Shown here piece by piece: positions 36,182 through 47,812 of a stretch of DNA of 64,000 nucleotides. Where the stretch lies: NCBI GenBank assembly GCA_007844125.1, contig CM017572.1, positions 39,247,397 to 39,311,396 on the forward strand. Direction: 5' to 3'. The stretch's first letter is position 1; each line of letters opens with the position of its first letter. A program made the position numbers and the translations under genes. Source of the DNA: Sinonovacula constricta. Taxonomy: Eukaryota > Mollusca > Bivalvia > Cardiida > Solecurtidae. The notes under the pieces were generated by a model. The model was not told the origin of the DNA, did no database searches, and saw only the letters and a program-made list of their open reading frames with translations.

Positions 36182-37228
36182 TGCCTTTAAAGATGAAGAA
36201 TCTTTATTAATAATGACTTTCTGTTTCCGATTTTCAAGAAACGCTGATATCCAATTGATAATATTTTATCCGAAACCATACATACTCAGTTTTTGTACTA
36301 ATAGGCGATGACTAACCTTGTCGAACGCTTTCATGAAGTCACAATATGCTACGTGTATTTCTTTACCAGAGTCCAGTGCATCAGTCCACTTGTCCATGAC
36401 TGCTAAAAGTTGTAAAACTGTAGTTTGTTTTAGGTACAAAACCAAACTGTTTCTTACTTAACATATTATTCTTCTGCATGTGTAATATCATTCTTTCCCT
36501 GACTATACCTTCTAGTACTTTGCATAAGATACATGTTAAACTAACAGGTCTATAGTTACCAACCTACTTCTTATCTCCTTTCTTAAAACGTGCCGTAATA
36601 TTAGCAGATTTCCATTCTTCTGGTTATATTGAGGAAGCTATTGAGTTGCTAAATATAATAGAAAGTGGCAAACTCAATGTATGACTAAGTTCATGTAAAA
36701 CTTTTGGACTTAAACTATCTGGTCCTGGAGATTTATCTATTCTTAGCTTTTCAAGTTTCTGTTGTACCTGCTCCTTACTAATACTAGTTAAATTAGCATA
36801 GTCTATATTGGTAACATTTTTTACATCAATGTGTGGGAGTTCATCACTATTATCTTCTGTAAATACAGGTGTGAAGAAGTCGGCTAGTATTTCAGCTTTC
36901 TCACAGTCATTTTTGGAAACATCAGATTTTGCATCACTTGTATATAAGTCGGGTATCGAGGTTTTTGTTTTCGTTTTTGATTTAACGTAGCTTCAGAATT
37001 TCTTCGGATTTTCTTTAATGTCTCCTACTATCTGCTTTTCATGATTCTTAACTGCCTTTCTAGTAAGATTTCTGACTTTATTTCGTGTCCTATTATATTC
37101 CAGCTGGTCTGTCTTTTCACCAGTCAATTTATACTTATGCCAGAGTCTCTCTTTCTTTTTCATTGCAGATTTTAATTTATTATCAATATAAAAGGTTTTC
37201 TTTCTGCTAGAAGTTATACTGTTCTTTA

Positions 37229-37945
37229 CTACTCTCTTCGGTGTGTTCTTATCGACAGCTTCTGATAATAAGTTCTTAAAAATTTCCATTGATCTTCAAC
37301 ACTTTTCTCATATAAAACATTGTTCCAGTCAATATCAAGTTTTGTTTTCATGGCTTCAAAATCTGCTTTATTATAACAGTATCTAATCTTTTCATATTCA
37401 GATGTAATATGGGCATTAAATCTAAAAAGTATCACTGAATGATCACTTTTACCAAGTGGTGCTTCTATATTAATGTCCGAAACCATGTCCTCTTCATTGG
37501 TTAATACAAGGTCCAGTAGAGATGCATTATTTGTACCTCGCCCTCGTGTCGTTTCTTTTATATGCTGAAACCAGTAGCAGTCTTTAACACATTCAACAAA
37601 ATGATATTCACAGTCGTCTGTGCCTTTATTAGTAGAGTAATTTTCCCAACATATACCAGGATAGTTGAAATCACCAAGGGTCAGGTAGTGAGTATACTTT
37701 GCAGATACCAGTTTACGCATAAAATTGTTCAGCTTTATGTTATTATCTCCTGTTGAATTGGGGCTTCTATATATGGTTGTAAGTAACAATTTTTCAGTTT
37801 TGTTTAAAGTTATTTCAATATATAAGTATTCCTCTAGGTCAACATTCTCTTGTGCAGGTGAAAATTCAAGGCTACTATTAATATATATAATGTGTCCTCT
37901 TCCTGAGCTTTTCACCCCTAAGTTTTTACTGATAATTACTCGCAT
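37229..37945 (-). pseudogene. LINE endonuclease (APE-type) fragment
   Basis: A 238-codon frame with GRGHIIYI, TTIYRSPNS, LGDFNYPGICW and PLGKSDHSVILF, the GDFN and SDH signatures of apurinic-type LINE endonucleases. The N-terminal third of the domain is missing, consistent with a deletion that fused ORF1 to mid-endonuclease. A frameshift near 37230-37290 separates it from the linker before the reverse transcriptase. Confidence 0.85.
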
Positions 37946-38871
37946 TCTGTATATTTCAGTTTATAAGCGCTTTTCATGACCAAAGCCTTAGTTGGCTCAG
38001 TGAATGTGACCAGTAGAACCATAGGTACTGTTACATCTTCTCCATGTACCTTCCTGGTGACATCTTTCTTGCCTAGTCTTCTTATGTTGCCTAGATCTTC
38101 AGCCTTCAGTTCAATTCCTATCGCATGGCCGATGGCAATGATCTCCTTCTTGTCATGTTCTAGTTTAATATTGTTTATGTTGCTGGAGCTTTCTTTTACA
38201 TTGTAAAAGACGACGTTGTTTCTGCGATCTATGGTATTTTGTATTGATCCCAATAGTTCCTTTGCTGCACTTTGTGCTGCGGATGTATCCTTCTCTAAGC
38301 TTCCCATGGCCGAATACCCCGTCTTTATGTGTTGTGTCATGCTGCCTTTCATAATGGCAATGTCTTCTTTTACATTAGAGATTTCCCCTTCTAACTTGTC
38401 CAATCTCAGTCCCATTTTCTTTTCAAACTCTGCTAGGAAATCTGAACATCTGACTTCAATAGATTTTGTTTCTCTAATTACATTCAGTGACTTTTGCATG
38501 CAGGAGCTACAAAACCAAGGCAGATCTGGCCTTCCACTTATGGCTTTATATACAGATTTTGTCATTCCCAGACATGAAACACACCTATGGTGGCCACAGT
38601 ATTCGCGCGACAAGAGCTTATCATTTACATCAGCAAATTCCAACTCACAGGTTTCTTCATTTGACGGCGAGTGGGGGTGTTCCTCTGTATTCCTGTTCTT
38701 GTTCTCCAAATCCTTGGATGCTGAGCGTCCTTTTTCCTTCTGGCTTAAGGAACTTGCCCTGCCTCGTGTTACATTCTCGTGGGCGCCGCCATCTTGTTTT
38801 CGTGTCTGCTCCTTTGCAACCACAATTTCACATAACAGATTAACTCTGACCCCCATTTTTATTAACGTCAA
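37936..38871 (-). pseudogene. LINE ORF1 remnant (PHD finger and RRM-like region)
   Basis: A 311-codon frame. Residues about 75-125 hold a Cys/His cluster (CELEFADVNDKLL, CGHHRCVSCLGM, WFCSSCMQKS) spaced like a PHD zinc finger. A short coiled coil follows, and from about residue 215 an RRM-like part (NNVVFYNVKESS, IRRLGKKD, MVLLVTFTEPTKA). ORF1 proteins of this type bind the LINE RNA. The end is abrupt and overlaps the endonuclease frame, apparently because of an internal deletion. Confidence 0.75.
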
Positions 38872-38880
38872 TAATACTTA

Positions 38881-40620
38881 AGCCACGCCTAAAGTTCTTT
38901 TCTTTTTTAGTTCATGCAACAGATTGTAATTTATATTATTAATAAATAACTATCAGGTAACATCATGTTCAAAGAAAAGATAACTTATTTCGAAGACAAA
39001 GTGAACGGTATACATATGGGCGATGCTCAGTTATTCCGTTCTCCATCGTGACAATGCACAAGAAAATATAATATCTTTTATTTTATCAATAAATCCAAGA
39101 ATAAAAATCACAGCACAGTTATAATCATGCTGACCTTAACTATGTATATGAATTATTATAACAAACAAGCACGTAGAGGGTAGAGGTAGAAGTACGAATT
39201 GGTAGGGTACCAAAACAACAACAACAACGAGACGTTTCTTGTGACCTTGACACAAGAAATGGTTTTAAGTTTTTCTATCGTTTTGAATGGTGTTTTAAAT
39301 TGCAAGTTTCTTCGTTGTTAAATGAATATTAACGTACAGAGATTGGACGAAATTTTTTGAAAGCCGATAAAAGTGAGTTACAGGACGAAAACTATGCTTG
39401 ATGCGACAATGCTGTTTGAGAATGAGGCTCTACCGAAGAGGATTATAAAAGGAGTGACGGCGTAATCCCATTCGTCATGTATCGACCGGTAAGGGTTGTT
39501 GTTGGTAGTTTATTTTGATATAGTGTATTTTAGAGAGAAAAGAAAAACGCTCCCAAGCACATGTTCTTTATTTTGTTTATTTACTTTATAAATGTAAACA
39601 ACATCAACACAGCTTAAAAGATACGATTTGTATCTTGATATGTTTTTTATTATACAGTGTAATGTGATTTTGAATAAAATAATAATTTGTAATTTGTGTT
39701 TAATCGCTATATGATTTATTTCCCTATTTCGAAATGAAAGGCACGTATTGGTTATCCCCAATGTGGGTCGGTATTTCCAAATACTTTTTATTTAAGAAAT
39801 ATTCGTCTTTTTTTTAGTAGCGCGCAATAACGTTAACTCATTCTTAACTAAAGTAATAACTTACAATAATATTATTTTTAGCAAGTTGCAGTTAAAAGTG
39901 TTCAAATAAGTTTAAAAGGCTGCACAATTCGATTGTCTTTTTCAGTAACTATAACTATTTATCAAAAATACCTTCCCAAAAGGGAGGTAAGAAGGTGGAA
40001 TTTAAACTATTAGAGTAGTGTCCCTTTACAAAGACCAGTTGGAATTAAGATTAAGTGGTGTTTGGTAATTAGTGTGCAACCACGTCAGAAAGCGTTTTTA
40101 TCCAAAAATCAGTTGAATTTAGAAAAACTTATGTTAAAGATAAATTATAAATTTGCATTTTTTAAAATTTCTTTTTGCTATTTAGGTTCCTTTATTATTT
40201 ATTTTCTATTTAGGCTGTGTTGGCACATTTTCCCCATTTTTTACAGAACTACAAAAATTATATCTCATAACACTATTAAATCCGAACTTCAGCTGGGTTA
40301 TCCAATTTTCTTCTTGCTTGATGACATGCCCACGCAACTCTCCACTTGGTACATCACTGAATTAGTCCGATTCTGGTTTTCAAGAAGGCCAAACAGCCGT
40401 CATGTTGATCTAACAATACACCATTACACACCCGTACTGATTGCCAGTCGGAATTCGTCGGGTGATTCAGTCTTCGATATGATCATCCCTCGGATGTATC
40501 GGGTGCAATGATACTGACAGAATCGCAAAATTTTGTTTGCCGGAAGAAGAGAACGCGGTTAAAGGTTCTTCAAAACGCGATTTTTTTTTAGGATTATTTT
40601 GTCTTTTGATAAACTTTTAT
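38881..40620. other. intergenic DNA, no recognised gene
   Basis: A plus-strand open frame at 40062-40511 has no recognisable domain, a run of Phe/Leu/Ile typical of A+T-rich DNA, and no good splice or initiation context. I see nothing else. Confidence 0.4.
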
Positions 40621-40629
40621 CAACTGTGT

Positions 40630-40654
40630 GTGTGTATATATTATATATATATAT

Positions 40655-40685
<31 letters not shown>

Positions 40686-40992
40686 ATATCTAGAGAGAGA
40701 GAGAGAGCGAGAGAGAGAGAGAGAGAGAGAGAGACGAGGAGAGAGGAGAGGGAGAGAGCGAGAGAGGAGAGAGAGAGAGAGAGAGGGCGCGACGATAGAG
40801 ATAGAGTAGATCGATAGCAGCGAAGAGATACAGGAGAGCGAGAGAGAAGAGCGCATAGCTGAGAGCTAAGAGCTAGGCGATCGCGCGCGATCATCCGCAT
40901 CCTCTCGCGCAGAGAGCCTAGAGGCGCTCAGATGAAGAAGATACTCGTAGACTCTCGCTCTTCTCCTCGCTCTCTCTCGCGCTCTCTTCTCT

Positions 40993-41023
<31 letters not shown>

Positions 41024-41025
41024 CA
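40630..41025 (+). repeat. compound TG/TA/GA microsatellite with a scrambled GA-derived middle
   Basis: TG and TATA tracts run into (GA)n, followed by about 250 bp of irregular GA/CG/CT-rich sequence (40730-40980) and another perfect (GA)n at 40998-41023. The irregular part looks like GA repeat with many single-base insertions of C and T and switches to the complementary CT tract near 40960-40995. Confidence 0.85.
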
Positions 41026-41434
41026 TTATTTTCCTCGTTTCAGGAAAAACAGGTTTTAGACATAAAAAAAAAACAACCTGTTTGCGTGTTTTTCAACGTG
41101 CTTCTTTGTATATAAAACAAGATCAATTCAGTGTGTGCTCTTTAATTAAATACATTGGTCGCATGAATATATAAACATATGTCAAAATAAACTTTTATTT
41201 ACCACATACCATTTAAAAGTAAGTGAACATTGTATAAACAGTAAATATTAAAACAGGTAAAAGTCACATTATACAAATAAAATATATACATTCATACGGT
41301 TTACATTTGTCAGTATGTATCACTTAAAACATAAAAAGTTCTTTAGTGATTGGCAATTGTTTAATTGTATTTTCTATGGGCTAATATTTATTAAAACATG
41401 TAACAACAATAAATTATACCCTCCACTTGATCAT

Positions 41435-42125
41435 GTTTGGTCAAGTTAACAAAGTGACCACGCTTGTTCGCTTAATAAAAAAAATACATCGCTTAGCTCG
41501 CTTTAGACAAAAACAACGCCACATTTTCTCACTCAAGAAAGTAATAAGATCTGGTCATTGATTTAAGTGATCACGCTTTGCCGCTTAAGAAACTGAAAAT
41601 GCTTGGTCACTTTAGAAAATTACCATTTTGCCCCTCTATAATATTATAAGGCGTGGAAAGGGACCATGTTTTGTCAAGAAAGTGAACGCTTATATTAAGA
41701 AAGAAAGTAAATACGCTTGGTTGCCTTAGAAAAAATACTACTTTTACTCTTCATAGTAATCAGGTTCGGTCGTTCAAGAAAGTGACCAAGCTTAGTCGCT
41801 CTAGAAAGTGACCACAGTTGGTCGCATTAGAAAGTGACCAAGCTTAGTCGCTCTAGAAAGTGACCACGATTGGTCGCATTAGAAAGTGACCACACTTGGA
41901 CGTCCTGGACAGTGACAAAGCTTGACGGCTCTAGAAAGTGATCACGCTTGGACGCTTTGGACAGTCACAACGTTTGACCGCTCTAGAAAGTGACCACACT
42001 TGACCGCTCTAGAAAGTGACCACACTTGACCGCCATAAAAAGTAATTACGCTTAGTCACATAATAAAATAATAACGCATAGTCACTAACATGATCACACT
42101 TGGTAGAATTAGAAGGTGGAGAATG
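41435..42125 (-). repeat. about 30-bp minisatellite abutting the stop codon of the STPG-like gene
   Basis: The plus-strand unit is approximately TTAGAAAGTGACCACGCTTG with GTCGC and a short spacer; more than 15 copies are visible, best conserved at 41770-42035. The final unit (CTTGGTAGAATTAGAAGGTG) overlaps the TAA and last Phe codon of the gene at 42109-42114. Confidence 0.85.
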
Positions 42126-42236
42126 GACCCAACACATGGGACTTCTCTCTTCTCAACGACCGGATACTGAAGGACGGTCCATGCGGATGATTGTATGAGT
42201 ATTTCGGTGAATATGCCCCTGGCCCAGGCACCTTGC
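42109..42236 (-). CDS. STPG-like gene exon 6 with stop
   Basis: Acceptor GTCGTTCTAG. It encodes KVPGPGAYSPKYSYNHPHGP and SFSIRS, ending LGPFSTF and TAA. The stop lies in the last unit of the downstream minisatellite. Confidence 0.9.
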
Positions 42237-45200
42237 CTAGAACGACATAAGAAACATAACTCTAGTGTACTATTCGAAAATGTGTGAAAATACAAATTGG
42301 ATTTTATAAATGGGTTACCTCAAACGACATGATAACTTTCAATAAAATATCATGGGTAACTATCGATGAGACAAGTTCAGACGTTCGGGATTGCAATCTT
42401 GGCAGCTCGTAGAACATTTTGAGTAAAATACACGGAAAAAACAATTACAGAAGAATATTTTGCCAACTTACCGAACATCCTTTATGCACAATACTTCCTT
42501 TTAAAAAAGTAGCCAGTATGAAGCAAGAAACCATACGTATAGGTTATAGTTTGCTAAAGCATCCTGCATCAGCAACAGTAGTTTTTGTAGAGACTTAAGC
42601 AACAAAAATACGGATCCTGATAAGACATCTCCCAGCAGGAAACTGGTTGATCAGGATCTAAACTATTTGACTAGGTCAGGCTAGGTTATGTTTGGCAGGC
42701 AAAGAAACGTGTCGGATACCTTTAGCAGGCCAGATGACGGTGCCCTCTCGCCGGAACTGGTGGCTGAAAGATGGAGCCTGTCTCATTGTTAACTTGTCGG
42801 CGGTGTCTTTGTCGTAGTCTACGGGCGATGGTTCCTTATCACTTCCTGAAATATGCATTTCAATTTTTTATATTATATTCGGGATATATAAGTGGCAAAT
42901 TGTTTGATTGTATGATGGCTATTGGTAATATCATCCCACAACAATATTAAAGTAATCTGGAGATGGTGTTCACTTGAAGCAGATATAGTTCTGCCCTTAG
43001 TGTGCTTAGTATATAATGAACACCTGGCAGCATACATCACTCAGTTCGATTAATAGTGGAACTACATGTACATGTGTATTTGATTGAGCATTAGCAAAGC
43101 AGCTTTATCACTGCATTTTATTGACTTGTTTTTATTGGTATATGGCGGCTGTGGTTTGAACGGGTGCCTATCGTTACTTGATACACAAAATTATAGTTAT
43201 CTTTTAATTTTTTATAATTTGACGAAAGGCCAGAACCTTTTACAGCGCTCAGATACGCTTATTGGTAGATATTGATTATGTGTTACAGTGGTAATGATCA
43301 TAATAACAACGTACATTTTTATCATCATCACTCCGCGGCATGTGCTGTGCCAAATACGCTAGCATGAATAATTCTGCAGTTTTTCTTCATACTGACTGCC
43401 TGCTGACAGACTGGCTCTTATCCTTAAATCGGTTGAACTGGCCCTTTGCGGACCCGATAGTGAATGAAAAACTAATTATTGTTTAGTAGAATTCAAAGTA
43501 ATTCTATGTCACCTTCTTATTTATAATATACTTATCAGATGTGTCCAACTTTAATATGCACAAATTGCTACAAATGGCACAGAAGCAGACGTGGAAGGGT
43601 ACTTCCAGTCTAAAGTTTTCATAGCATACATAATGTATTAATATAAGACAAATTCACGTATATAAACTCATAAAAATATCGATTACCAGAACGAATCTCC
43701 GGCATTCCAGACATTTAAAGGCATATATTGAATCGTTAAAGCATATTCCTTCGGCATAACTAACATTAAACAGTCACACCCTCTCTTATATAAAAGCCTA
43801 GATCCGACCTAGACTTATCGTTCATTTGCGATACTATATTATCCCTTGTAGACATATTGAATACAGTCATGTTTTCAATGTAATATGCATATAAGTTAGT
43901 TCCTAACCTTTTTTCGACAGTACCATCTCTTTACGAACACCGATGGTAAAGGAAGGAGGTTCGTACATGGTCCGCTGTCTCGGCCCTAGAGTTGGTCTCT
44001 GCTTGTACTGGACTGGGTTAGGCCACTAAACAAAGAAAAAATACAGCTAATAAACAATTTCATAATTTAGTTATTATAAATTTTACATATGACAATACGA
44101 CTAGCACAAAAATCTGACAATATACACTTGGTCACCAGAATGCTGAGAGCAAACATCATGTGTCGGTTTAATAACATTTCTCTGAGAAATGAAGAAGTTG
44201 CTTTCAAAAGAAAATGAAGAGAGGAAGGCCAGCTTTCGGAAAGAAAAAAGATGGAACAGCACAAATCTAAAATTCACATAATGTCGGAAAAAACCGACGA
44301 CACTCTTCTTGAACATCTTAACATTCGCATAACAGGATCCAGTAGGCTAACACACAGTATTTGGCGACAGAAAATGGTCAATTCCGAAGCCATATTTGAC
44401 ATAAACATAATATATTTGTTGAACGTTGATAAGCCAATTCGTAACCATTTTACGATTATTTTAACAGAACGAGTGTCTTTATAGAAGGGAGACAACTGCA
44501 CTAGTAACATACCGCAGAGTCACTGTAGTAGTCTACCTTGCTTGTCCATACGTCTGGAGACTGAAACCATGTCTTCTCCCATGAGGTTCGAGATCCTCCG
44601 CCTGTATAATATATTATGTACGTGCATTATGTACAGAAGACAATAGTTTACAAAAAATGCCGTATCCTAGGCGCTGCAGAGAAATAAAGTAAATATGTAT
44701 CCCATATACAGGTTACTTTTACCTTTTTATATACAGTGCCGTTTAAAGGCACCCTTCTCTCGGGTCAAAAAGCCTAGTTAGTTTTCCCCTAAAAGTGAAC
44801 AGGACTATGATAATGTAGTGGTGGAGTTTAAGAGCAATAAGACAGGAGGATGACCTTATAACATGTATGATAGTTAAAAAGCTTAACGTGCATATCGCCC
44901 CCTCCCCCAACTCTTATATCATAAAACACCACGAAATTTTCCCCTTCTCATAGACCCCAGGCCCTTTTCCCTATTTATAGAGGAAAAACACGTCGGCATG
45001 TGTTTGTATATTATTGTTTCATTCGAAAACAACACACTGATTTATACCAGTCGTGAAACAGTAACTTAAATACTTGTAAAAATTCGAATCGTGTGGGTAT
45101 ATGTGTGATTACCTACTCAAAAAAGTCACTTTAAAATCCAAATTCTCAATCCAAAACCTACTTTTTTCTATGAAGCATTTAGAGCCGAATGTCCAAGCAG

Positions 45201-47812
45201 GAGCGTTTGTTTCATTGAGCGGTTTGTTTATAGGTGAATAGTTGGTGGGTCCCGGTCCTTCCATATCAATACGAAGTGGGGGCCTGGCCTCATTCGCCTC
45301 ATCCCACGTGATCACCTTCTGAGGTTTCTTCGGTTCCTCGTAGTACAGACTGGGACCACGCGGAGCTGGCTTCGTTCTAGAATATATTATATATTTGTGT
45401 TATTCAGTTGTCAAATGATACACTGTCTAACCCTTAATTGGAAACTGGAACACTGCTGTAAACACCTTTAGGGTGGGGTAGGTTTCATGTTAATGGGCTG
45501 AATGCTGTTTCCACTATATTAAGGGCTTAAGGTTATTATTTCATGCATACTATTTGATTGAAAATGAATTTAATTTATTCATTTTTCTTTAAAACTTAAT
45601 ATACATGAATTAACAACTGATACTGCCAGCTTTTGGTTTGAAGTTAAAAAACTGTGGTCAGTTGTCCCGACTTCGTTCTGGAAAACATATTTGATTAAAT
45701 TAGTATGTGTAAAGATATATTGTTTTAGGGTGAACATTTTTTTAACAAAAACCTCTTGTTTTCTTTCGGTTGTCAGCTTTAGGATAAATATATGTATGTA
45801 TTAATATTTGACAAAATAATATATGTAGACTTTTTCTTTTGGATACATGGTAAAGACGTCTACATTATTTTCACCCTCTTTTTCCTGTTAAAACAATTTA
45901 AACATATGGAGTGCAATATTGGTAAATCTTAAGTTATAAAATATGCTATTTTTGGCATGCTGTGTGCCTCTAACTTGTATATAACAAAACATCACCACAC
46001 CAAACATAAATTGAACTCGACTCTCTGTATTAAGTTATAAACTATAAATAAAACAGAACAATTAAAAAAGTACACAGATCAAGGTCTTTGGATTGGTTAC
46101 AATAGCAGTGATAGTAAAATAGGGAATGGAAGAATTATCTGGTGAAGTTACCATCGAGGCGTGGGGATATTTGTGATAATAATAAAGGCCGAAACGATAA
46201 AACCAGCTTCAGTGCTTATGTAAAAAGTAGATTGCGTATGCAAAAAATAGATAAAAAATGCAGCTGATTTTTAAAGCTACTTTGTGCGTTTCATCTTGGT
46301 ATGAAACGTAGTAACCTAATATCTTATTTGCATAAACGCCAAATGTACCATGTAGGTGTTAGGCAACTGGCGTTTCATATTCTCACGATGAAACGCGAAT
46401 TTACAACACTAAATCATTGTAACAACACCGTGTTGTCCGCTTTTGACATGAGAGTGTGAGTAAATATTCAAGGACATTTTTGTTACTATTTTCCAACTTG
46501 TGAGTTTTTGTGAATCAATGACAGGAACCGAACAGAACCAACACGAATATGTTGTCTGGTGTTTTAGTACATTCACGATTATGGTCTCCACCAAGTAAAT
46601 AACAAGAAAGAGCACGGGTGTGAGTCATCGAAGGCGCCGTAGAAAGCATGCTATTTAAACAAGAAAGCTGCCCTGGGAACTAAACACGCCCTTATACTTT
46701 CAATTCATCAGATAAATACATGTATTTTAAAGTAACTAACCATAACTCTGATGGGAACTAGACTATCTGCTACTTTGCTTTCTTCCTTGTTATCTGCTAC
46801 ATTTGTAATTACAAGCTGCATTGTTATTATCGGCATACTCGGTTTCTTTTTAAAGCAGGACCTCGCCAAACGGCTGCGAATTTCTAATAATGCTCGCTAC
46901 TTTTTTATAATTGCATACTATACTTTATTGTTGCAAGCTACACTGCTGAAAACGGAACTTTTTCGGTTCTTTTCATTGAAAAGGATCGCACGGAACAACT
47001 GCGACATCAGTGTTATTGACCGTTACACTATCGTCCCCACAAAAATTGCATTCCGCTCTCTAGATCGGCGTCAACAAAAAAAAAAAAAAAAACAAACATG
47101 GAACCTACGTCATTTTTCTCACAAATTTAATAATACGCAGGCAGCCTTCATAGTTAACTTCGATTAAACATTTCGATGTCAGCATTCTATAAGGATAGTT
47201 TGGACAGGCTGTAAATTTCATAAGATTGTGCTGTGCAGCTAAAAGAACAAACATACATAAGGTACAATTGAAACTAAGGTAAGCTCATGCTAGTTTATAT
47301 CTCTTTCATATAGGAACGATTATGTCTGTACGATTGGGTGTTGTGCAGACTCACGGAAAACCGGAAAACACTGAAAACACCGAAAAAAACTGGGAAAAGT
47401 CCAAAGCGACTAACTGGTTGAATTTCGTCTCGTTCTGGCTTCAACCAGCAAATGAGTTATACTCTAAACGTGTCTACTTACAAATGATACTTCTAGAAAA
47501 TACATTATACAGAAATGTGTCTACCCAAAAATGATACAACTCACAAATGATACTACTTACACATGAGGCTACTTACAAATTGGAATACTTACAAATGGGA
47601 TAACTATTAGAAAAAGGGACTAGAAAATGTGACTACTAAAAATGGGACTACTTAAATCTGTCTACTTACAAATGATACTACATGTACTTACAAATTAGAC
47701 TTACAGAAAAAAGAGACTACTTAAATATGTCTACTTACAAATGCGGCCACTAACAAATGAGAATACGTACAAATAAGACTACTTACTGTGCGGCTGGATT
47801 CCATCCTGCCAT
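42109..47812 (-). CDS. sperm-tail PG-rich repeat (STPG/ODF3-like) protein, complete, six exons
   Basis: Exons 47787-47812, 45162-45376, 44513-44601, 43908-44025, 42720-42845 and 42109-42236 join in phase to 233 codons, Met to stop. The protein starts MAGWNPAAQTKPAPRGPSLY. It carries Pro-Gly-rich repeats of the STPGR/SHIPPO type: EGPGPTNYSP with NAPAWTFGSK, RPTLGPRQRTMYEPPSFTIG, RQAPSFSHQFRR, GPGAYSPKYS with GPSFSIRS, and the family-typical ending LGPFSTF. Proteins of this class bind flagellar or ciliary microtubules as inner proteins or outer dense fibre-associated factors. The arrangement WEKTWF and VDYYSDSAWPNP between repeats makes STPG3 a possible orthologue, but I am not sure. Promoter and poly(A) site were not identified. 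Confidence 0.9.
42720..42845 (-). CDS. STPG-like gene exon 5
   Basis: Acceptor ATATTTCAG, donor GTATCC. It encodes GSDKEPSPVDYDKDTADKLT, MRQAPSFSHQFRREGTV and IWPAKG. The donor GTATCCGAC is only partly U12-like, and the intron lacks a TTAAC branch site, so it is probably an ordinary U2 intron. Confidence 0.88.
42950..43075 (-). repeat. SINE family S1, partial copy
   Basis: GTAATCTGGAGATGGTGTTC, ACTTGAAGCAGATATAG and ATGAACACCTGGCAGCAT match the S1 tail at 7240-7330 in order. The tRNA-like head is missing. It lies in intron 4-5 of the STPG-like gene. Confidence 0.6.
43908..44025 (-). CDS. STPG-like gene exon 4
   Basis: Acceptor CTTTGTTTAG, donor GTTAGG. It encodes WPNPVQYKQRPTLGPRQRTM and YEPPSFTIGVRKEMVLSKK. 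Confidence 0.9.
44513..44601 (-). CDS. STPG-like gene exon 3
   Basis: Acceptor TATTATACAG, donor GTATGT. It encodes SGGSRTSWEKTWFQSPDVWT and SKVDYYSDSA. Confidence 0.88.
45162..45376 (-). CDS. STPG-like gene exon 2
   Basis: Acceptor ATATTCTAG, donor GTAGGT. It encodes TKPAPRGPSLYYEEPKKPQK, VITWDEANEARPPLRIDMEG, PGPTNYSPINK and NAPAWTFGSKCFIEK, containing the first PG-rich repeat. Confidence 0.9.
47480..47790 (-). repeat. short imperfect tandem repeat carrying many GTAAGT motifs, next to the STPG-like exon 1 donor
   Basis: On the plus strand, CTACTTACAAATGATA-type units of roughly 12-30 bp recur from about 47480 to 47785 (ACTTAC at least eight times). On the gene's strand each ACTTAC is GTAAGT, the same hexamer as the authentic donor at 47786-47781. 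The array touches the exon, and one unit (ACTTACAAATGCGGCC) resembles the exon junction (ACTTACTGTGCGGCT). Confidence 0.7.
47787..47812 (-). CDS. STPG-like gene exon 1 with start codon
   Basis: It encodes MAGWNPAA plus two bases of a Gln codon and ends at GTAAGT. It joins in phase with exon 2 (AQTKPAPRG). A tandem array rich in GTAAGT motifs begins immediately after the donor. Confidence 0.8.

Larger units (their letters stand above)
35133..38880 (-). mobile_element. decayed CR1-type non-LTR retrotransposon
   Basis: Reading on the minus strand: an ORF1 with a PHD-type Cys/His cluster and an RRM-like part, an endonuclease fragment, a reverse transcriptase with GIPQGSVLGPILFVIYINDL and YADD, and a C-terminal region (YRRLRGDMIEVFKI, RKYFFTFRVVDIWNSLPP) typical of CR1-clade elements. 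It ends near an ATGT-type simple repeat at about 35133. Frames are broken by stops and shifts, so the copy is dead. Confidence 0.88.

Noticed and set aside
38216..38881. 221-codon plus-strand frame
   Set aside because: Antisense of LINE ORF1, which has a PHD-type cysteine cluster on the minus strand.
40062..40511. 149-codon plus-strand frame
   Set aside because: No recognisable domain and composition typical of A+T-rich chance frames; kept only as a note in the intergenic entry.
40537..40900. Arg/Glu- and Ser/Leu-rich frames
   Set aside because: Translations of GA/CT microsatellite.
42237..42719. A third U12-type intron (donor GTATCCGAC in the STPG-like gene)
   Set aside because: The donor departs from GTATCCTTT, and no TTAAC branch element lies 10-15 nt before the acceptor.
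46751..47167. 138-codon hydrophobic plus-strand frame in STPG-like intron 1
   Set aside because: Phe/Ile/Leu-rich with a poly-Lys run from an A homopolymer; no splice or promoter support and no domain recognised.
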